Assembly: GCA_026874595.1 (NCBI GenBank)
Contig: CM049311.1
Location: 67,524,453-67,588,452, forward strand
Direction of reading: 5' to 3'
DNA length: 64,000 nucleotides
Origin: Sipunculus nudus
Lineage: Eukaryota > Annelida > Sipuncula > Golfingiida > Sipunculidae
Shown here: one piece after another, positions 44,165 to 56,870 of the stretch
Layout of the letters: every line of letters starts with the position of its first letter
How positions within the stretch are numbered: position 1 is the stretch's first letter
Made by a program: the position numbers and the translations under genes
Notes under the pieces: model-generated
The model's input: the letters and a program-made list of their open reading frames with translations, nothing else
What the model was told of the DNA's origin: nothing
Database searches by the model: none

Positions 44165-46021
44165 TCAACTTCAGTTTTATTTCATAATTTTCTCAGAATA
44201 TTAAATTTTATAAAAAAAAACACGTTGTGATGTTCACACACCATCTGTGATTTTACTTGTCCTTCAATAATTTATTGTTTGAATACTGGTATTGACACTT
44301 GTTCGATTTTTATTATTAATTTTAATTAGATGACCAATTAACTAACTTTCAAAGGTTATAAAATCTCTGCTTGAGCAAAACATATTAAGCAAGGCTTCCT
44401 TTGATGATTATAAAAAAGGAGTTGCCCCCCCCCCCCCCCCCCCCCCAATATCCAATGACAGCATATATGTTGCTTTAACTTGTATGGAAGCAACACTTTT
44501 TACGTTGTCATCTTTAATTTTTTTATGAAACTGCACCCTATGTCATAGACAAATATTTTAATAACTGTTACTTTGTTGTTTTTCAAATTTGTTCTGCAAG
44601 ACTTGAACAAGTTGTAAATTTTAACCAACCGCTGAGGTGTCAAGGCTGATGAGAGGGGTCAGCTGATTCCTTCTCTGACACCAGCCGCATCGAGCAGAAA
44701 CGGGCGCAAATTCATCAAACTTCTCAATTTTATATTTAAAACATCTCTGTAGCCTACATATGTACACTTTTAACCTAAGGGTGCTTTCTTGGTAAAATTA
44801 AAACTGTTTGAAGCCTGGTGCGATAAACGGCTGAAGTGCCGGTTCCACGTTTATAAGAAGCACGCTTTTTTGGTTTAATGTCCTACCTAGCAACCGTATC
44901 CAAGGTGGGCGGAGCTAACTCGTCCATGCCGTCACGTCAATTGCGCACGGGCTGTCTGTTTTTTTTATATTCAAGTATTTATGGCCAACAATCATAGTCC
45001 AAACACGTGTATCAAGGACATCTGTCAGTCAACCAGAGGTTTGCAAATGACAGGACATGGTGTTGCTTCATAGAGAAACAAACAGCTAGTGAGCAAACAA
45101 CCATATCAGGTCACATGTTTTTTCTGTTAGTCAATATTCATGTTTCTGTACCATGCTTACAAAAGCTTGTATATAAACAAGCTCATGCAGTGTTCACAGC
45201 AGAGTTATAAAAATATTTCTTTGCAAGGAGTTATCACAAATAGAAAAAGTCTACAGGAGTCTTCAAATAAGGCAGCTGAATGACTGGCATTAAGTGTAAC
45301 TATTGATGATTCCTTACTTCTTACTTCCACATTGGCTAGATAATCTGACAATAATGTAAAAATCCAAAAAAAAGGCTCACCAGATAAATCACTTATTGTT
45401 CCTTTATCAAAATCCTGCTGTATGTTGGTTTGTATAAACATGGCCACCTGTAATGGGGTCCGGCACCCAAAAAAATTTGCCAAAAGAATTCCACCTGACC
45501 CTGCATGGTTGTTTGTTCCAAGTCTACTTCTCTCAGGCAGAAAACAAAACAATTGGGCCCAGAGAAGGGGGAGTGTGCTACCAGTCTATGACACTGTATG
45601 CAAACGACTTTGTGTCATCTAAGGTTACCAGTGTTATTTCTATATACATGTATGGACATCATAGGTTACCAGTGTTATTTCTATATACATGTATGGAAAT
45701 ATTTTATTTACGGAGCAATGATCTAATGGGAGGTGTACTCTCGGTTAGGCTTCACGTTTAATGTTACAACTGTCAACAGACATCCGGAGGGAAACCGTTG
45801 CTTGGCTGATTGTCAGAGTAACACGAATGGTTAAAGAAGATGCCGCAAAAGGAGTCCGGTTCTGGATGACATTTAATGGATCCCTGAGAAAACTACCTGC
45901 CATTTCCAGCGGTCAGGTGTTAATTTTATGCCCTGATAAAATTCCAGAACTTTATATTATTTTATAGTTTAGACTTTACCAGTCTATCCTGTGCTTTATT
46001 ATTAAATATGTTCTCTCTCAG
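44165..46021. other. ZMYM intron 2, distal part
   Basis: Contains 22 C at 44425-44446. A CpG-richer stretch at 44640-44960 has a GC-box (GTGGGCGGAGC) and a CRE-like CGTCACGTCA. Two 35-bp direct copies lie at 45622-45656 and 45663-45697. An ORF at 45205-45552 (minus) and one at 45761-45967 (plus) look somewhat protein-like, but I recognise no family and do not call them genes. Confidence 0.4.
45622..45697 (+). repeat. 35-bp tandem duplication
   Basis: The string starting AGGTTACCAGTGTTATTTCT occurs twice in a row, separated by CATCAT, with identical copies by eye. Confidence 0.9.
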
Positions 46022-46120
46022 TTGAGATTCAGCCAACAGATGAAGAACCCACACCGATGGAGACAGAAGAGACGCCATTGGAAGTGGCACCACAAGAGGA
46101 ATCTCCTGCTCCTCCTACTG
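46022..46120 (+). CDS. ZMYM-like: ZMYM-family protein, coding exon 3
   Basis: A 99-nt exon encoding EIQPTDEEPTPMETEETPLE and VAPQEESPAPPT, a Pro/Glu/Thr-rich disordered stretch. The acceptor is TTCTCTCTCAG and the donor is ACTG followed by GTAGGG. Phases in and out are both 1. The PMETEE motif recurs as AMETEN in exon 4, hinting at internal duplication of small acidic exons. A longer open frame to 46216 runs into the intron. Confidence 0.8.
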
Positions 46121-46922
46121 GTAGGGATGTTAATCATCTTGAGGTTATTTAGTACTGTTTCATTCTCTGCTGTTTTCACTATTTCTGTAGCATATGCATA
46201 TATTGTATATGAGTGATAAATTTTACTCATAAGAACATATTATGACTTGATTAGGATGATTTACACCTTAAAATCTGCACATTTTGGCTGATGAGATTAT
46301 GTTATTGTTGCTGTCAGATTATTGCATATTTCTGTTTGGGGTGTCACCTGCTTGGTTCATATTCAACTGACCTGTACCAGTTGATTTTTTGTCCATCAAG
46401 GGTGACTTCAGTCTGAACACTTGCTGACATTTTTCTGTTGTGTAAGACTGTATGTCTGCACATGAGCTGTTGCACCAGCTCTCAAGAATGGAGGTACAAA
46501 ATATTATATATATATGTATTATATATATTATTATATACCTTTATTATATAAAATATTTTACATTCCCCCCCCCCCCCCACCAAAGTGGTGAGGTATGATG
46601 TTATCTTATTACGTTCATTGTTTTGTTTGTCTGCTACCCTCTTTTTTTAAAAGTCCAAAATTGTGTAGGGTTAGGGTAATACCCAAGGAGCAATCTGTCT
46701 AAGTTTTGGAGTAATTTAAATCACCATGATAAATGTTTAGTTCTTGAAAATGATAATATACTGTGGATTAAGAAAATAATGTAGGTTTTAAATTTCATGG
46801 TTTTGATCTGAAACACTATTCTTGGGGTTAAAACATTCGTGGATTAAGTGTTCCTAGTCAGGCATTGTATCAAAATTAATATGTGAACAGACCTGAAGAT
46901 AAGCCAAAGATCAGTGTTTTCG
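46121..46922. other. ZMYM intron 3, proximal part
   Basis: AT-rich with short TATA runs at 46505-46555 and 14 C at 46565-46578. Nothing else recognised. Confidence 0.45.
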
Positions 46923-49351
46923 TTTTTAGCTCAGCTGCTTTTCATTCATGCTGGGCTATAGCGATGGGTCTTTGTCCTTCATCCTTCGGTCTGTCCGTCC
47001 ATCTGCCCGTCCGGCCGGCCAGCCGTCTGTCCGTTAGCAGGACACAAATCGTAACCATAGGGGCTAGGGCCATGAACCCTATGCAGTCTTAGAAGTTCTA
47101 AAAAGATCTGCTTGCAAACCTGAAATTAGGTCACTGCGACCTATATTCTCGAAGTTATGGGGTGTGTTTGCACCCCCCAGAAATAATTCTTTTAGCCAAA
47201 ATTTTTATCCCAAACCTTACATCTTTCACATACAGCTCACCTACCAACAGGGGAAGAACCATAATTATTTTGAGGTCACAAGGTCAAAAGTCATGGTCAC
47301 AGAACCAACTTCTTTGAAATACCTGTGGATGCATTTTAAGCCAAACCTTTCATCCCAATTCTTTGATCTTTCACATATAGCTCACCTACTAAGTGGGAGA
47401 AGAATTCCATAGATGTTGAGGTCACAAGGTCAAAGGTCAGGGTCACAGGATCCACTTCTTTGAAAAGGTTGTGGACACATTTCAAGCTAGACCTTTCATT
47501 CCAAACCTTTCAGCACTGATATCGCATTTCTGCCAACAGGGGTAAAGACCTGTTGATTTTGAGGTCAAAGGTCAAGTTCACAGCACCCTCTTCTTGCGTG
47601 GAGTCATTTTCAGGCAAACTTTTCAATCTGTACTTTCCATCTGTCATATATGGCTTACCTACCAATAGGGGAAGAAGCCTATTGATGTTAAGTTCATAAG
47701 GTCAAAGGCCAAGGTCACAATATTGTTCTAAATGCTTGTGAACATATTTCAAGTGAAACTGTTCAACCCAAACCTTCAGTCTTTCACATATGCCACATCT
47801 GTGCATCACTGAATGTGATTAAAACTTCATATTTATGGGTCTTTTTGCATGAAGAAATAACTAATTGATTTTGAGGTCAGCTGGTCAGGAGGTTAAAGGT
47901 TGCAGGTCTAAGTTATTCACTCATTGGTTGCCAAGTAATTACACCCGGCCAGATGTAATTGGTTAGTAGTTACCCATCATTTAGAAAGAATCCAGTTGAT
48001 ATGTGGGCAAAAGGCCAAGGTCATAGGTCAGGTCAACTTATTTTGTAGACCATCTCTATTTTTCTTGTATATATAAGCTTGCACTCCAGCTTGTACATCT
48101 CACCGTGTGGCTGTAATTGTGAGTGACACTTGTGACATATGACTCCCTTTTGTATCAGGCTATTAAGTGATAAGGCTGAGTGATAAGTACCTTGTTACTG
48201 CATAACAAAAACACTGTTGATGGAATACTTCAGCCAGGAATTAACACTATGAGAGTATAGTATTAAGGTTTAGCTACTGATTTATAAGATGATGGGAACA
48301 TTTTGCAGTTTTTTTTATGGAATCATAGCAATAAACTTAGTTTCCTAGATATCTGAATATTTTTATATAAATCACCACATATAAAAGCAAGTGTTTGTTC
48401 TCATAATATGTGGATGTGTACTTGATTTAGGATGGCTTTATTTTATTACAAGACTCTTAGTCATGCTTTCTGCATTTCTTTTCTTTCAGGTTTTGCAGTT
48501 TACCAACCCTGCTGACCCCATTGAAAAGCAGAGTGATAATAAAAAATATTGGACTTACACTTTCCATTTGCATATCTATAAATCTGATATGAGCGCCTGA
48601 ACATGCCTTTTGAATTGTTTTGGACATTCATTACTGTAACATCATTTGGAGAATTTGCTACAAGTTTGGTCTCTTATTGGAGGATGTGTGATATTAAATG
48701 TCAGACTTGTCAGAAATCCATTATGTCTGCCAGATAGCCACCTTAGAAATCCTTTTTTCAGTGCAGTTTCAGTAATTTTCCTTCAATTTTTGGTTCAATT
48801 TAGAGAATGGTCAGAAGTCCAAAATGGCCACCAGGCAACCATCTTTAAATTCATTTTGATCATATTATCTCAAGAACTGTTAAAGTGAAGGCAGTCGGAG
48901 GTATATTAATGTAATCTTGCAAAGGATTGGGTCAAAAATTTCTTGATAAATATTATCATCATATATGAAAGTGCAGTACAGTTGGCTTGTATTGAATAAA
49001 AATTCATACAGAAGCACCTGTTTCTCAATAATTCTTGCATGGATTTCCTTGATTTTTTGCTATATATTTTGATCTTATATTTGCCCTTTGTGGTGTTACT
49101 TTTGAGACTGACAGGTATCAAGTAAGCTATGGGAATAGTTCTGGATACCTTAACAATCATACATTTTCCTCAGACCATCAATTCACTGTGTTTTAACCAG
49201 ACATAAGTGATATATATTTCTGTTGTCGTAGAAAATTTCAACAAATTCGCAAATTAGTTCTTCAAAATTTGACTGGAAGTTGTGAATCTCAGCCCATGAT
49301 GTCGCAGGCCATGCTTGGCAGCTGAGCGTCATGACCCATGGGTCACTTGTG
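46923..49351 (+). repeat. Repeat family R1, copy b (2.4 kb)
   Basis: Starts TTTTTAGCTCAGCTGC and a GTCCGTCC/CCGGCCGGCC tract. It has about five cores of 135-147 bp (CTCACCTACCAACAGGGG, GAAGAACC, TTTTGAGGTCACAAGGTCAA, AACCTTTCA) and ends GCAGCTGAGCGTCATGACCC with palindrome TGACCCATGGGTCA, then CTTGT. It belongs to the same subfamily as copy a, which has a single core. The part from about 48100 to 49260 has no cores and may be other inserted sequence. Confidence 0.6.
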
Positions 49352-50519
49352 TTAAAAAACATGCAGTTCCTTTACAAGGGATAGGTTTAATGACACAAAT
49401 GACAAATATATCGGCTGACTTATATTTTTTTATATTTATATTTATAAAATTTTTGGGTAAAGAAAAGGAGTGTCTACTCTGACAGCAAAGACAGTCCATC
49501 AAGCTGTCCCCGGAATTTTATTGCCCAGTCGTATTTTCCCGGCGGTGATCCACTATTGTACTCTGCTTCCCTGCTTATCTTGACACCTCATTAGGCCTCG
49601 CTGGGAAAATTGCCCAGTCTGATGTGGTCTGTACTCGTGAGAAACAAATCCTCAGATGAACTGACATACTGGTTGTGATTCTATGAATTACTAGAACCAA
49701 CGGAAGTCACTATTTATGTTCTGCGTATTCATTTATTAAAAGAATTAAAACTTCTTGGTATGTCGTTTGTTCAGATGGAACCCTAAGTTGACTGATGTGC
49801 CCAGGATCGAGGCCACAGTTAGACTGGGCTCCAGCTCATATAATGGTGCTCAGCTTATGGTGATTCATCACCAAGCCAGGTGATAACAAAATTAACTCTG
49901 CCACATGGTTGTTTATTTTATTTAAACATGACATTCTTTCAAACAAACAGTCAGGTAAGTTGAGCAGGGCAAAATGAACTCTACGACTTTTAGGGAGATA
50001 AGATGAGAGAGAGAGCAAGTCCACATATACCAGTGTAGGTGCAGACGCACCTTTAAACAGTCACTTGTAAGTTTGACACTGATGAAATCATTGTTTGGTT
50101 TCTCCCCCAGATGAAACTGAATATCTTTCTTCACAATATAATTTTTTTTAATTTATGGGCTAAATATTGTTTTCTTTGCATTTCATTAATCAGTAGCATT
50201 TGCTAGCATGGATGTTTAAAGCAGCCCAACACAGTAACTCAATGGACAGGGTCAATGCACTTTCAAAAATTCTACAATAAACCTAATGATTGTTGGGTTT
50301 TTAATTTCGTGGATAAAGGTTACACACAAAATCCACAAAAATAAAAACCCAATGAATAATTCTGAATCCCCAGTATGTAACATTGCTAATCAAAACAGGT
50401 AAATGATTAGTAAAGCAAGATTTGATTAGTAAACTCATGATTAGTAAATGATTAGTAAAGCAAGATTTGATAAGTAAACTCCCATATGAACCCAGGTACA
50501 GTATTTCATGCTTTTATAG
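49352..50519. other. ZMYM intron 3, distal part
   Basis: No element recognised. Just before exon 4, GATTAGTAAA and related strings recur several times (50395-50480), a small degenerate tandem repeat. Confidence 0.45.
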
Positions 50520-50764
50520 ATGTTCCACAAGAACAAATGGAACCATTAAATATCCAGCCAGAGCCTGAGGATCCAAATGCCATGGAGACTGAAAACAGTG
50601 CACTTGCTGAGGAAAGTGGAAAAGACTCTCCTGCTGTGGAGGCAGGAACCAGCACAGAGGCTGGAGAAAGTGAGGATGGGGCTGCTTCAAAAGATGCTGC
50701 TGAAAACACAGGTTTGCAGATTGCATCAGTAACAAGTGGTGAAGAAGTTCCAAATATACCTGAG
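50520..50764 (+). CDS. ZMYM-like: ZMYM-family protein, coding exon 4
   Basis: A 245-nt exon encoding 81 residues that start with DVPQEQMEPLNIQPEPEDPN (the Asp codon spans the junction) and end NIPE. It is strongly acidic and Ala/Ser/Glu-rich, with no domain. The acceptor is CTTTTATAG and the donor is GAG followed by GTAGGT. Phase in is 1 and out is 0. The frame stays open 18 codons into the intron, which is not evidence of coding. Confidence 0.82.
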
Positions 50765-51325
50765 GTAGGTCTAAGCGAAGATCAGTCTTTTTTTCATAAT
50801 CCCTTGAATATGTGACCATTCCATATTTTCAATGGTCACAAATGATTAGACAGCAATATGCACATGCAAAGAATTTATACTTTCTAGAGAAACAGATTCA
50901 ATTCTGTCCAAAACACACAGAAGCCAGGATGCATCTAGCAGCAAACTTTAAAACTAAGCAGCATACTTAAAAAAGTGTTAAAACATTAGTGTGAGCTTAT
51001 CTTTCAATGTTACCAAAAATTTTGTACTTTGTTATTACTGTTAGTTTTAATATCAGTGATGATGCCAGTGATATAGAAACTGCATGACATCAATTAATGA
51101 CTGACCTTAAATCACTCTTTTCATTCATGTATCAATAATTTTTTTAAAAACTATTTCTAACCCTTCTTGAATTGGGTCACACACAGGGCTTGGACATCAT
51201 AAAAAATCCTTAACAGAGTAGGTGAAAAGGTGAAAGTTTAGAACACTGGAACTGAGGATGTAGCCAAAAGATCATGGAACTGATCTTTATACAAATAAAA
51301 ACTTTATATTTACAAATATTTATTT
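50765..51325. other. ZMYM intron 4, proximal part
   Basis: AT-rich intron with nothing recognised before the G-family element. Confidence 0.45.
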
Positions 51326-53016
51326 TTATGCCCCCGCCACAAAGTGGCCGGGGCATATAGTTTTACCCATGTCCGTCATTCCGTCCTTCCGTCCTTCCGA
51401 AATCAAACAGTTGTACGGACTTTTTTTCGCAATGCCTGCAGATATTGGCCTGATTTTTGGTGTGTGGGCAGATAATGACCAGTTACAGATCGAGTTCACG
51501 TTTCGTCCTGGTTGACCTACTTTTGATCGTTTTACGGCTCCTTAACTTAGAAAATTTCATAAAAAATAGAAATTTTCATGACAAATACACATGTACGGAC
51601 TTTTTTTCGCAATGCTTGCAGATATTGGCCTGATTTGTGATGTGTATGCAGATATTGACCAGTTACAGATCGAGTTTGCGTATCGTCCCGGATGACCTAC
51701 TTTTGACCGTTTTACGGCTCCTTAACTTAGAAAATTTCATGAAAAATAGAAATTTTCATGACAAATACACATGTACGGACTTTTTTTCGCAATGCTTGCA
51801 GATATTGGCCTGATTTTTGGTGTGTATGCAGATATTGACCAGTTACAGATTGAGTTCGCGTTTCCTCCCGGTTGACCTACTTTTGACACTAGCTCCTAAA
51901 CATAGAAAATTTCATGAAAAATATAAATTTTCATGACAAATGTACATGTACAGCCATTTTTAGCCCTCAGCTCATAGGCTGATGGGCTATTGTCGTCACC
52001 CAAGATGTCCGTCTATCCGTCCATCTGTCTGTCGGCTTTCCGTCGTCTGTTCCGCGTCTGTTAACTTTTACCTTGTGAGCGGGATATCTCTAAAAGGATT
52101 CATCGTTGGAATTTTATTTCATCAGTGAAGATGTATATCAATAAAATCTTGGTTAAGTTCCAAGATGGGTGACCTTGACCCATTTTTCTACATTTTAGAG
52201 CTGATTATAATAAAACACTCAGAAGCTTATATCTCAGGAACCATTGTGTGGATTTTCACAAAACTTACTATGATCATTGGGACTGATGGTCTGTACGTGC
52301 TGCACAATTTTGGTGGCGTCACCTGCAATTTCTGATTTTTTAATGAAATTTTTTCAGATTTTTCAATTTTGGCCTTTGTGCAGGATATCTCCAAAGGTAT
52401 TCAACTAAGGAACTTCATTACTTCAGTGCTTTTGCATCATATTTACAAAATCTTGGTCAGGTTCAAAGATGGGTGGTCTTGACCTACTTTTCAAGGTCAC
52501 AGAGCTTAGTATAGAAAAAAAACTTAGGGGGATATTTCTCAGGAAGCATTTGGTGGATTGTTATAAAACATGGTACATACCTCTCAAATTTAAATTTATA
52601 ACTGATTACCAGCTTTTGCTAATATTCTAGTTTTGCAATGCAATGCTTACAGATACTGGCCCAATGTTTGGTCTGTGGGCGCATAATGACCACTTACAGG
52701 TCGAGTTCGCGTTTCGTCCCAGTTGACCTATTTTTGACCATATGACAGATCCTGAACATAGAAAATTTCATGAAAGACAGAAATTTTTATGAAAAATACA
52801 CATGTATGGACTTTTTTTCACAATGCCTGCATACTGGCCTGATTTTTGGTGTGTTCCTTGATAATGACCCGTTACAGATCGAGTTTGCATTTTGCCCTTC
52901 TTGACCTACTTTTGACCATACAACACCTCCTGAACTTAAAAAAATTTTACAAAATTTAACAAATGTTTCTAATTTGCCCCAGGCGGGGGCATTCGTGTCG
53001 TACCGACACATCTAGT
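51326..53016 (+). mobile_element. Family G element (ATGCCCCCGCC hairpin to CTAGT)
   Basis: The 5' hairpin has 13-bp arms with one mismatch (ATGCCCCCGCCAC, loop AAA). A GTCCGTC/GTCCTTCC tract follows, then three 180-bp direct repeats (CGGACTTTTTTTCGCAATGC at 51417, 51597 and 51777) and further cores after 52634. The 3' end is GTGTCGTACCGACAC followed by ATCTAGT: a 6-bp stem, then CTAG, a classic Helitron-type 3' end. A second element interrupts it at 51960-52630. It fills most of ZMYM intron 4. Confidence 0.7.
51960..52630 (+). mobile_element. Nested hairpin element within family G
   Basis: Begins TAGCCCTCAGCTCATAGGCT, where TAGCCCTCAGC pairs with GCTGATGGGCTA (one bulge). It continues with GTCCGTCTATCCGTCCATC and cores with ATATCTCAGGAACCATT, and ends GCTAATATTCTAG. 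The surrounding G core is split at its T-run (left TGTACAGCCATTTT, right TTTTGCAATGC), with no target duplication beyond T. Confidence 0.6.
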
Positions 53017-53050
53017 TTCTTTGTAAGTTATGAAGTTTGATTGCTTTTAG

Positions 53051-53155
53051 CAGCAGGGGACTAATACTGAAGCTGGAGCTACTGGGGATTCCGGGGCTGA
53101 AATGCCATTACTGAAGGAACAGGATATCAAAACAGAGGAGCCAGCAGACCTCAAG
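53051..53155 (+). CDS. ZMYM-like: ZMYM-family protein, coding exon 5
   Basis: A 35-codon exon encoding QQGTNTEAGATGDSGAEMPL and then LKEQDIKTEEPADLK. IKTEE resembles a SUMO acceptor site (psi-K-x-E); ZMYM2 is known to engage SUMO, so this is a plausible but unproven site. The acceptor is TTGCTTTTAG and the donor is AAG followed by GTCAGT. Phases are 0 and 0. It starts 34 bp after the end of the family G element, so that insertion lies very close to the branch region. Confidence 0.82.
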
Positions 53156-53488
53156 GTCAGTCACTCTCATTTCATATGCAGCAGGCATGAGTCATGTACA
53201 TGTGCTTTTTTGTTTTACTCAAGAATAAATTTTGATTACTTACTTGGTTTTAAACCAATTACAATATTATTACTTGTGACCCATTTTACTTGACAGTTCA
53301 TTTCAAGTAAAGACATTTTTCTCATTCTATGCCCTTATCATAAATTTACATGAGGTGTCATGGTCTGAAAATCAGATCCATGCATAGGCCAGTGATAAAT
53401 TTCTGGAGAATTGGTTAATGTTGGTTTAAATATTCCCACAAGGCCCACATGAGGTTATATATCTCATAGATATTTCATAATGCAAAAT
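53156..53488. other. ZMYM intron 5, proximal part
   Basis: AT-rich intron with nothing recognised before element H copy D. Confidence 0.45.
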
Positions 53489-54944
53489 AATTGTATCCGC
53501 CAAAACAGAGTTTTGCGGATACTATGTTTTCAGCTGCACGCCGCCGCCGCCGCGTAGGTTTCCGGAGAACTCCTCCGTAACCGCTGGGCGGAATTTTACG
53601 AAACCCTGGATTATGTTCGGGTCACATGTGAACTGCTGCGCCCCGATTTTGTTTTGACCTCTGACCTTTCCTCTGTGCTCTGCGTCCGTTTGTGCGTCTG
53701 TTTCCACACATAAACCCACATATCTCAGGGAACCGTTTGACGGATCAGGAACATTTTTTTGCACTAATGTAGCCCTTGGAGAGCTTTATAACATACACAA
53801 AAAATGGTGGCGCCACCTGCAACCATGTTTGCACAGTGTCCATCTGTTCGTCTGCCTTAGGTTAAAATCACTCATATCTCTGCAGTGACTTGACTAATTC
53901 ACCTGAAATTTGGCATGCGTATACATCCTGGATAGCTTTTCTGATTTTGTGACAGGTGGCACCACCTACATTCACGTTTACACTGCAGACATCCAAGCTC
54001 ATATCTCGGGAACCGTTTGACCGATCAGAAAAATTTTTTGCACAAATGTAGCCCTTGGAGAGCTTTATAACATACACAAAAAATGGTGGAGCCACTTGCA
54101 ACCATGTTTGCACAGTGTCCATCTGTTTGTCTGCCTTGGGTTAAAATCACTCATATCTCTGCAGTGACTTGACTAATTCACCTGAAATTCGGCATGCGTA
54201 TACATCCTGGATAGCTTTTCTGATTTTATGACAGGTGGCGCCATCTACATTCAAGTTTACGCTGCAGACATCCAAGCTCATATCTCGGGAACCGTTTGAC
54301 CGATCAGGAAAATTTTTTTGCACAAATGTAGCCCTTGGAGAGCTTTATAACATACGCAAAACTGGTGGCGCCACCTGCAGCCATTTTTGCACAGCTCTAT
54401 CTGTTTGTCTGCCATGGGATAAAATCACTAATATCTCGGCAGTGGTTTGACATATCTGGCTAAAATTTTGCAGGTTTATACATCCCCGACAGCTCTCTTG
54501 ATTTTATGACAGGTGGAGCCAACTGCATTCTAGTTTATGCAGCAGACATCCAAGCTCATATCTTGGGAACCGTTTGACCGATTTGGCCAAAGTTTTGCAT
54601 GTGTATAGTTCTCATATAGCTCTTTATCATACGCAAAACTGGTGCCGTCACCTGCAACCATTTTTGCTCAGCGTCCATCTGATTGTCTGCTAAAATCACT
54701 CATATACATGTAGTGGTTTGACTTATCTGCCTTAAATTTTGCATATGTATACAACTGGGACGGCTTTCTGGATTTTGTGGTAGGGGGGGCAACCTTCATA
54801 CACAATTTGGCTGCAGACATCTATGCTAATATGCAACACTTCACTCTATTTCCTCTTGCTACTTAATCCATGCCTCACTTCACCCGTTCCACTCTGATTT
54901 AGGCGGATACACGTAGTCGCTTGTCGACTACCCGTATTCTAGTT
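53489..54944 (+). mobile_element. Element H copy D
   Basis: Complete, same orientation as copy C. The 5' AATTGTATCCGCC hairpin is followed by a short GCC triplet tract, the GACCTCTGACCTTTCCTC segment, about two and a half ~280-bp units, and the 3' hairpin GTAGTCGCTTGTCGACTAC with CCGTATTCTAGTT. TA flanks both edges here, as in copies A and B; copy C lacks it on one side. One palindrome is mutated to GGTGGCACCACC. Confidence 0.75.
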
Positions 54945-55304
54945 ATTGTTTGTTTTATCATCAGAATTGATGAATAATAGTTTCTTAAAGTCTATTCTAA
55001 TTGAAGTTTTTACTTTTGACTACTTCTTTAATAAAAGTCTTCACGTACCTCTTGTACTTTGGCAAAACACTTAACTCTTTGTAATGACAGAGAAATCATA
55101 ATAAAGTTTTTAATTTTAAAAAAAGTTATACATTGCCTAAGCTTTCAACCAAAAACTCTTCCCCACCAGCTTGATCAGTGTTGTCCTCTAAAACATTGTA
55201 TGTCACAATCTGAATCACTGATTTCAAGCAAATGTAATGGTTGTATTTGCCAATCAAATAAATGCAATTTAATGTATACACTGTTTTTGTTCTTTTTTTT
55301 TCAG
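54945..55304. other. ZMYM intron 5, distal part
   Basis: AT-rich. It ends in the polypyrimidine tract and acceptor of exon 6. Nothing else recognised. Confidence 0.5.
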
Positions 55305-55431
55305 AACTATGCAACAGACACTGTGAATGAACTTCTTGGAATGTATGGAATGGATGGGTTGAATGAGAAAGAGAAAGAAAAGGTCAAGGTCAATGAACAG
55401 TTGGGCCAGGTGCCAGCAGATCAAAATCAAG
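55305..55431 (+). CDS. ZMYM-like: ZMYM-family protein, coding exon 6
   Basis: A 127-nt exon encoding NYATDTVNELLGMYGMDGLN, then EKEKEKVKVNEQLGQVPADQ and NQ. The hydrophobic motif VNELLGMYGMDG stands out from the disordered acidic region and is the most conserved-looking short motif of the N-terminus, perhaps a partner-binding helix. The acceptor is TTCTTTTTTTTTCAG and the donor is CAAG followed by GTACAA. Phase in is 0 and out is 1. Confidence 0.85.
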
Positions 55432-55850
55432 GTACAAACAGTTCCAGATAATTTAAAAAATCTGAAAAAATCAAGTCACTATGATCTTTTCTTCTGAAAA
55501 GTTGCAAGTTAAAACCCTTTAGACTATTAATAATGCTTAAAATCTGCAGTGTATTGTTAATAGATGAGATTTTTCTTCCAATGTAAGATTTGTACTTAAA
55601 GATCTGCGTGCCAACAGATAAAAAAAATGTACAAATTCTAAGAATATTGCAACAAATAATTATGATACATGTGGCAAACTGTGACACGTAGAAACTCACA
55701 TAGTCACAGAGCAAATAAGTTACAAATTATGTCATTTTGATCTACAGTCTAAACTAAAGAAAAAAAGTTCATAACAGACTTATTGATTTCCCTTACCTCA
55801 TGTTTGTCACAAATGCATTTGTGCAGAATTTATTGTTCAATTTGAATTCA
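55432..55850. other. ZMYM intron 6, proximal part
   Basis: AT-rich intron with nothing recognised. Confidence 0.45.
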
Positions 55851-56684
55851 TCTAATACTTTTAAAAGGAATTTGGTCCACGTCTGTTCGCAATTCTCTCT
55901 GAAACTGCGTAGCATATGATACTGTGCCATACCTCATTTTAAAGGTTATTGTTCCCTCAGTGACATGGCCAATATTAGAATAAATAATTTTTAATGTACA
56001 CATCATTTTGAGTGATTTTTGCGTGTTTTCTGATATGAGCGGAGGCTAACACCTAAAACAGCCGAATTCCCTTCAGCAAAGACCGGATTTTCTTTGTGAA
56101 CCTCAAGCCCAGAATTATGCAGATTTAAGGCATACCGTGCATTTGAATAACCTTGCTTTCAGTGACGGATTTATGCATGTTTGAGGTGACATTTGACAAA
56201 GGCTTTGACCCAGGTGTATGGTCAGTCAATGTGAAAAACATGACTCTGGCTCACTTTAGAAAAGGAGGGGTTCAACCCAGGAGGATTAATGACAAAACCA
56301 AATACAAGGTCCCCATTTCCGGAAAATGGTTCGGGTGGGGCGAATGTTGCAGGCCTCAAAATTGGTCTGATGCGTTTAAAAAAGGTTGCAGCTAAAAAAG
56401 GGACCAACCCCCTGGATTACCCTTGGGTCAAACGAGGTATTCATATTTCCATTTCTCTCTTCAGGAACAGTTTCCTTGCCTTAAAACATACATTTAATTC
56501 ATCTTTCATGTCTTCCTACTCTGATTAAAAAAGAGGTTAAGTTAAGCAATGTTGAATTAACCTGTACTTTAAACGTCCGAAATTAGTAACCAGTAAAAGG
56601 TCATAGAAAACCCGAGGGCCCCTGTCAATTAATACATCTGCCCAACCCGGTAAAAATCCTGGTATACCAGGTTTATCAGCTAGT
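55851..56684 (+). repeat. Dispersed repeat family F, copy 3
   Basis: Same landmarks as copies 1 and 2. It ends with the perfect palindrome CCTGGTATACCAGG (56658-56671) followed by TTTATCAGCTAGT. This copy shows best that family F has a palindrome 9 nt upstream of CTAG, like a Helitron 3' end. Confidence 0.75.
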
Positions 56685-56870
56685 TGAGATATAACTGTCA
56701 TATTGTAAAAAGGGAAATGATTTCCTGCTCCTTCAACAAATTAAACATTTTGGCAAGTGAATATGAAGTTTTAATAATGATTGTACCAGAAAAATAAATA
56801 AAACAATTGCATTATAAGGACATGTTGATAGGAAGGGAAAGTTACAGTACCCTGTCTATTGCAGGATTTC

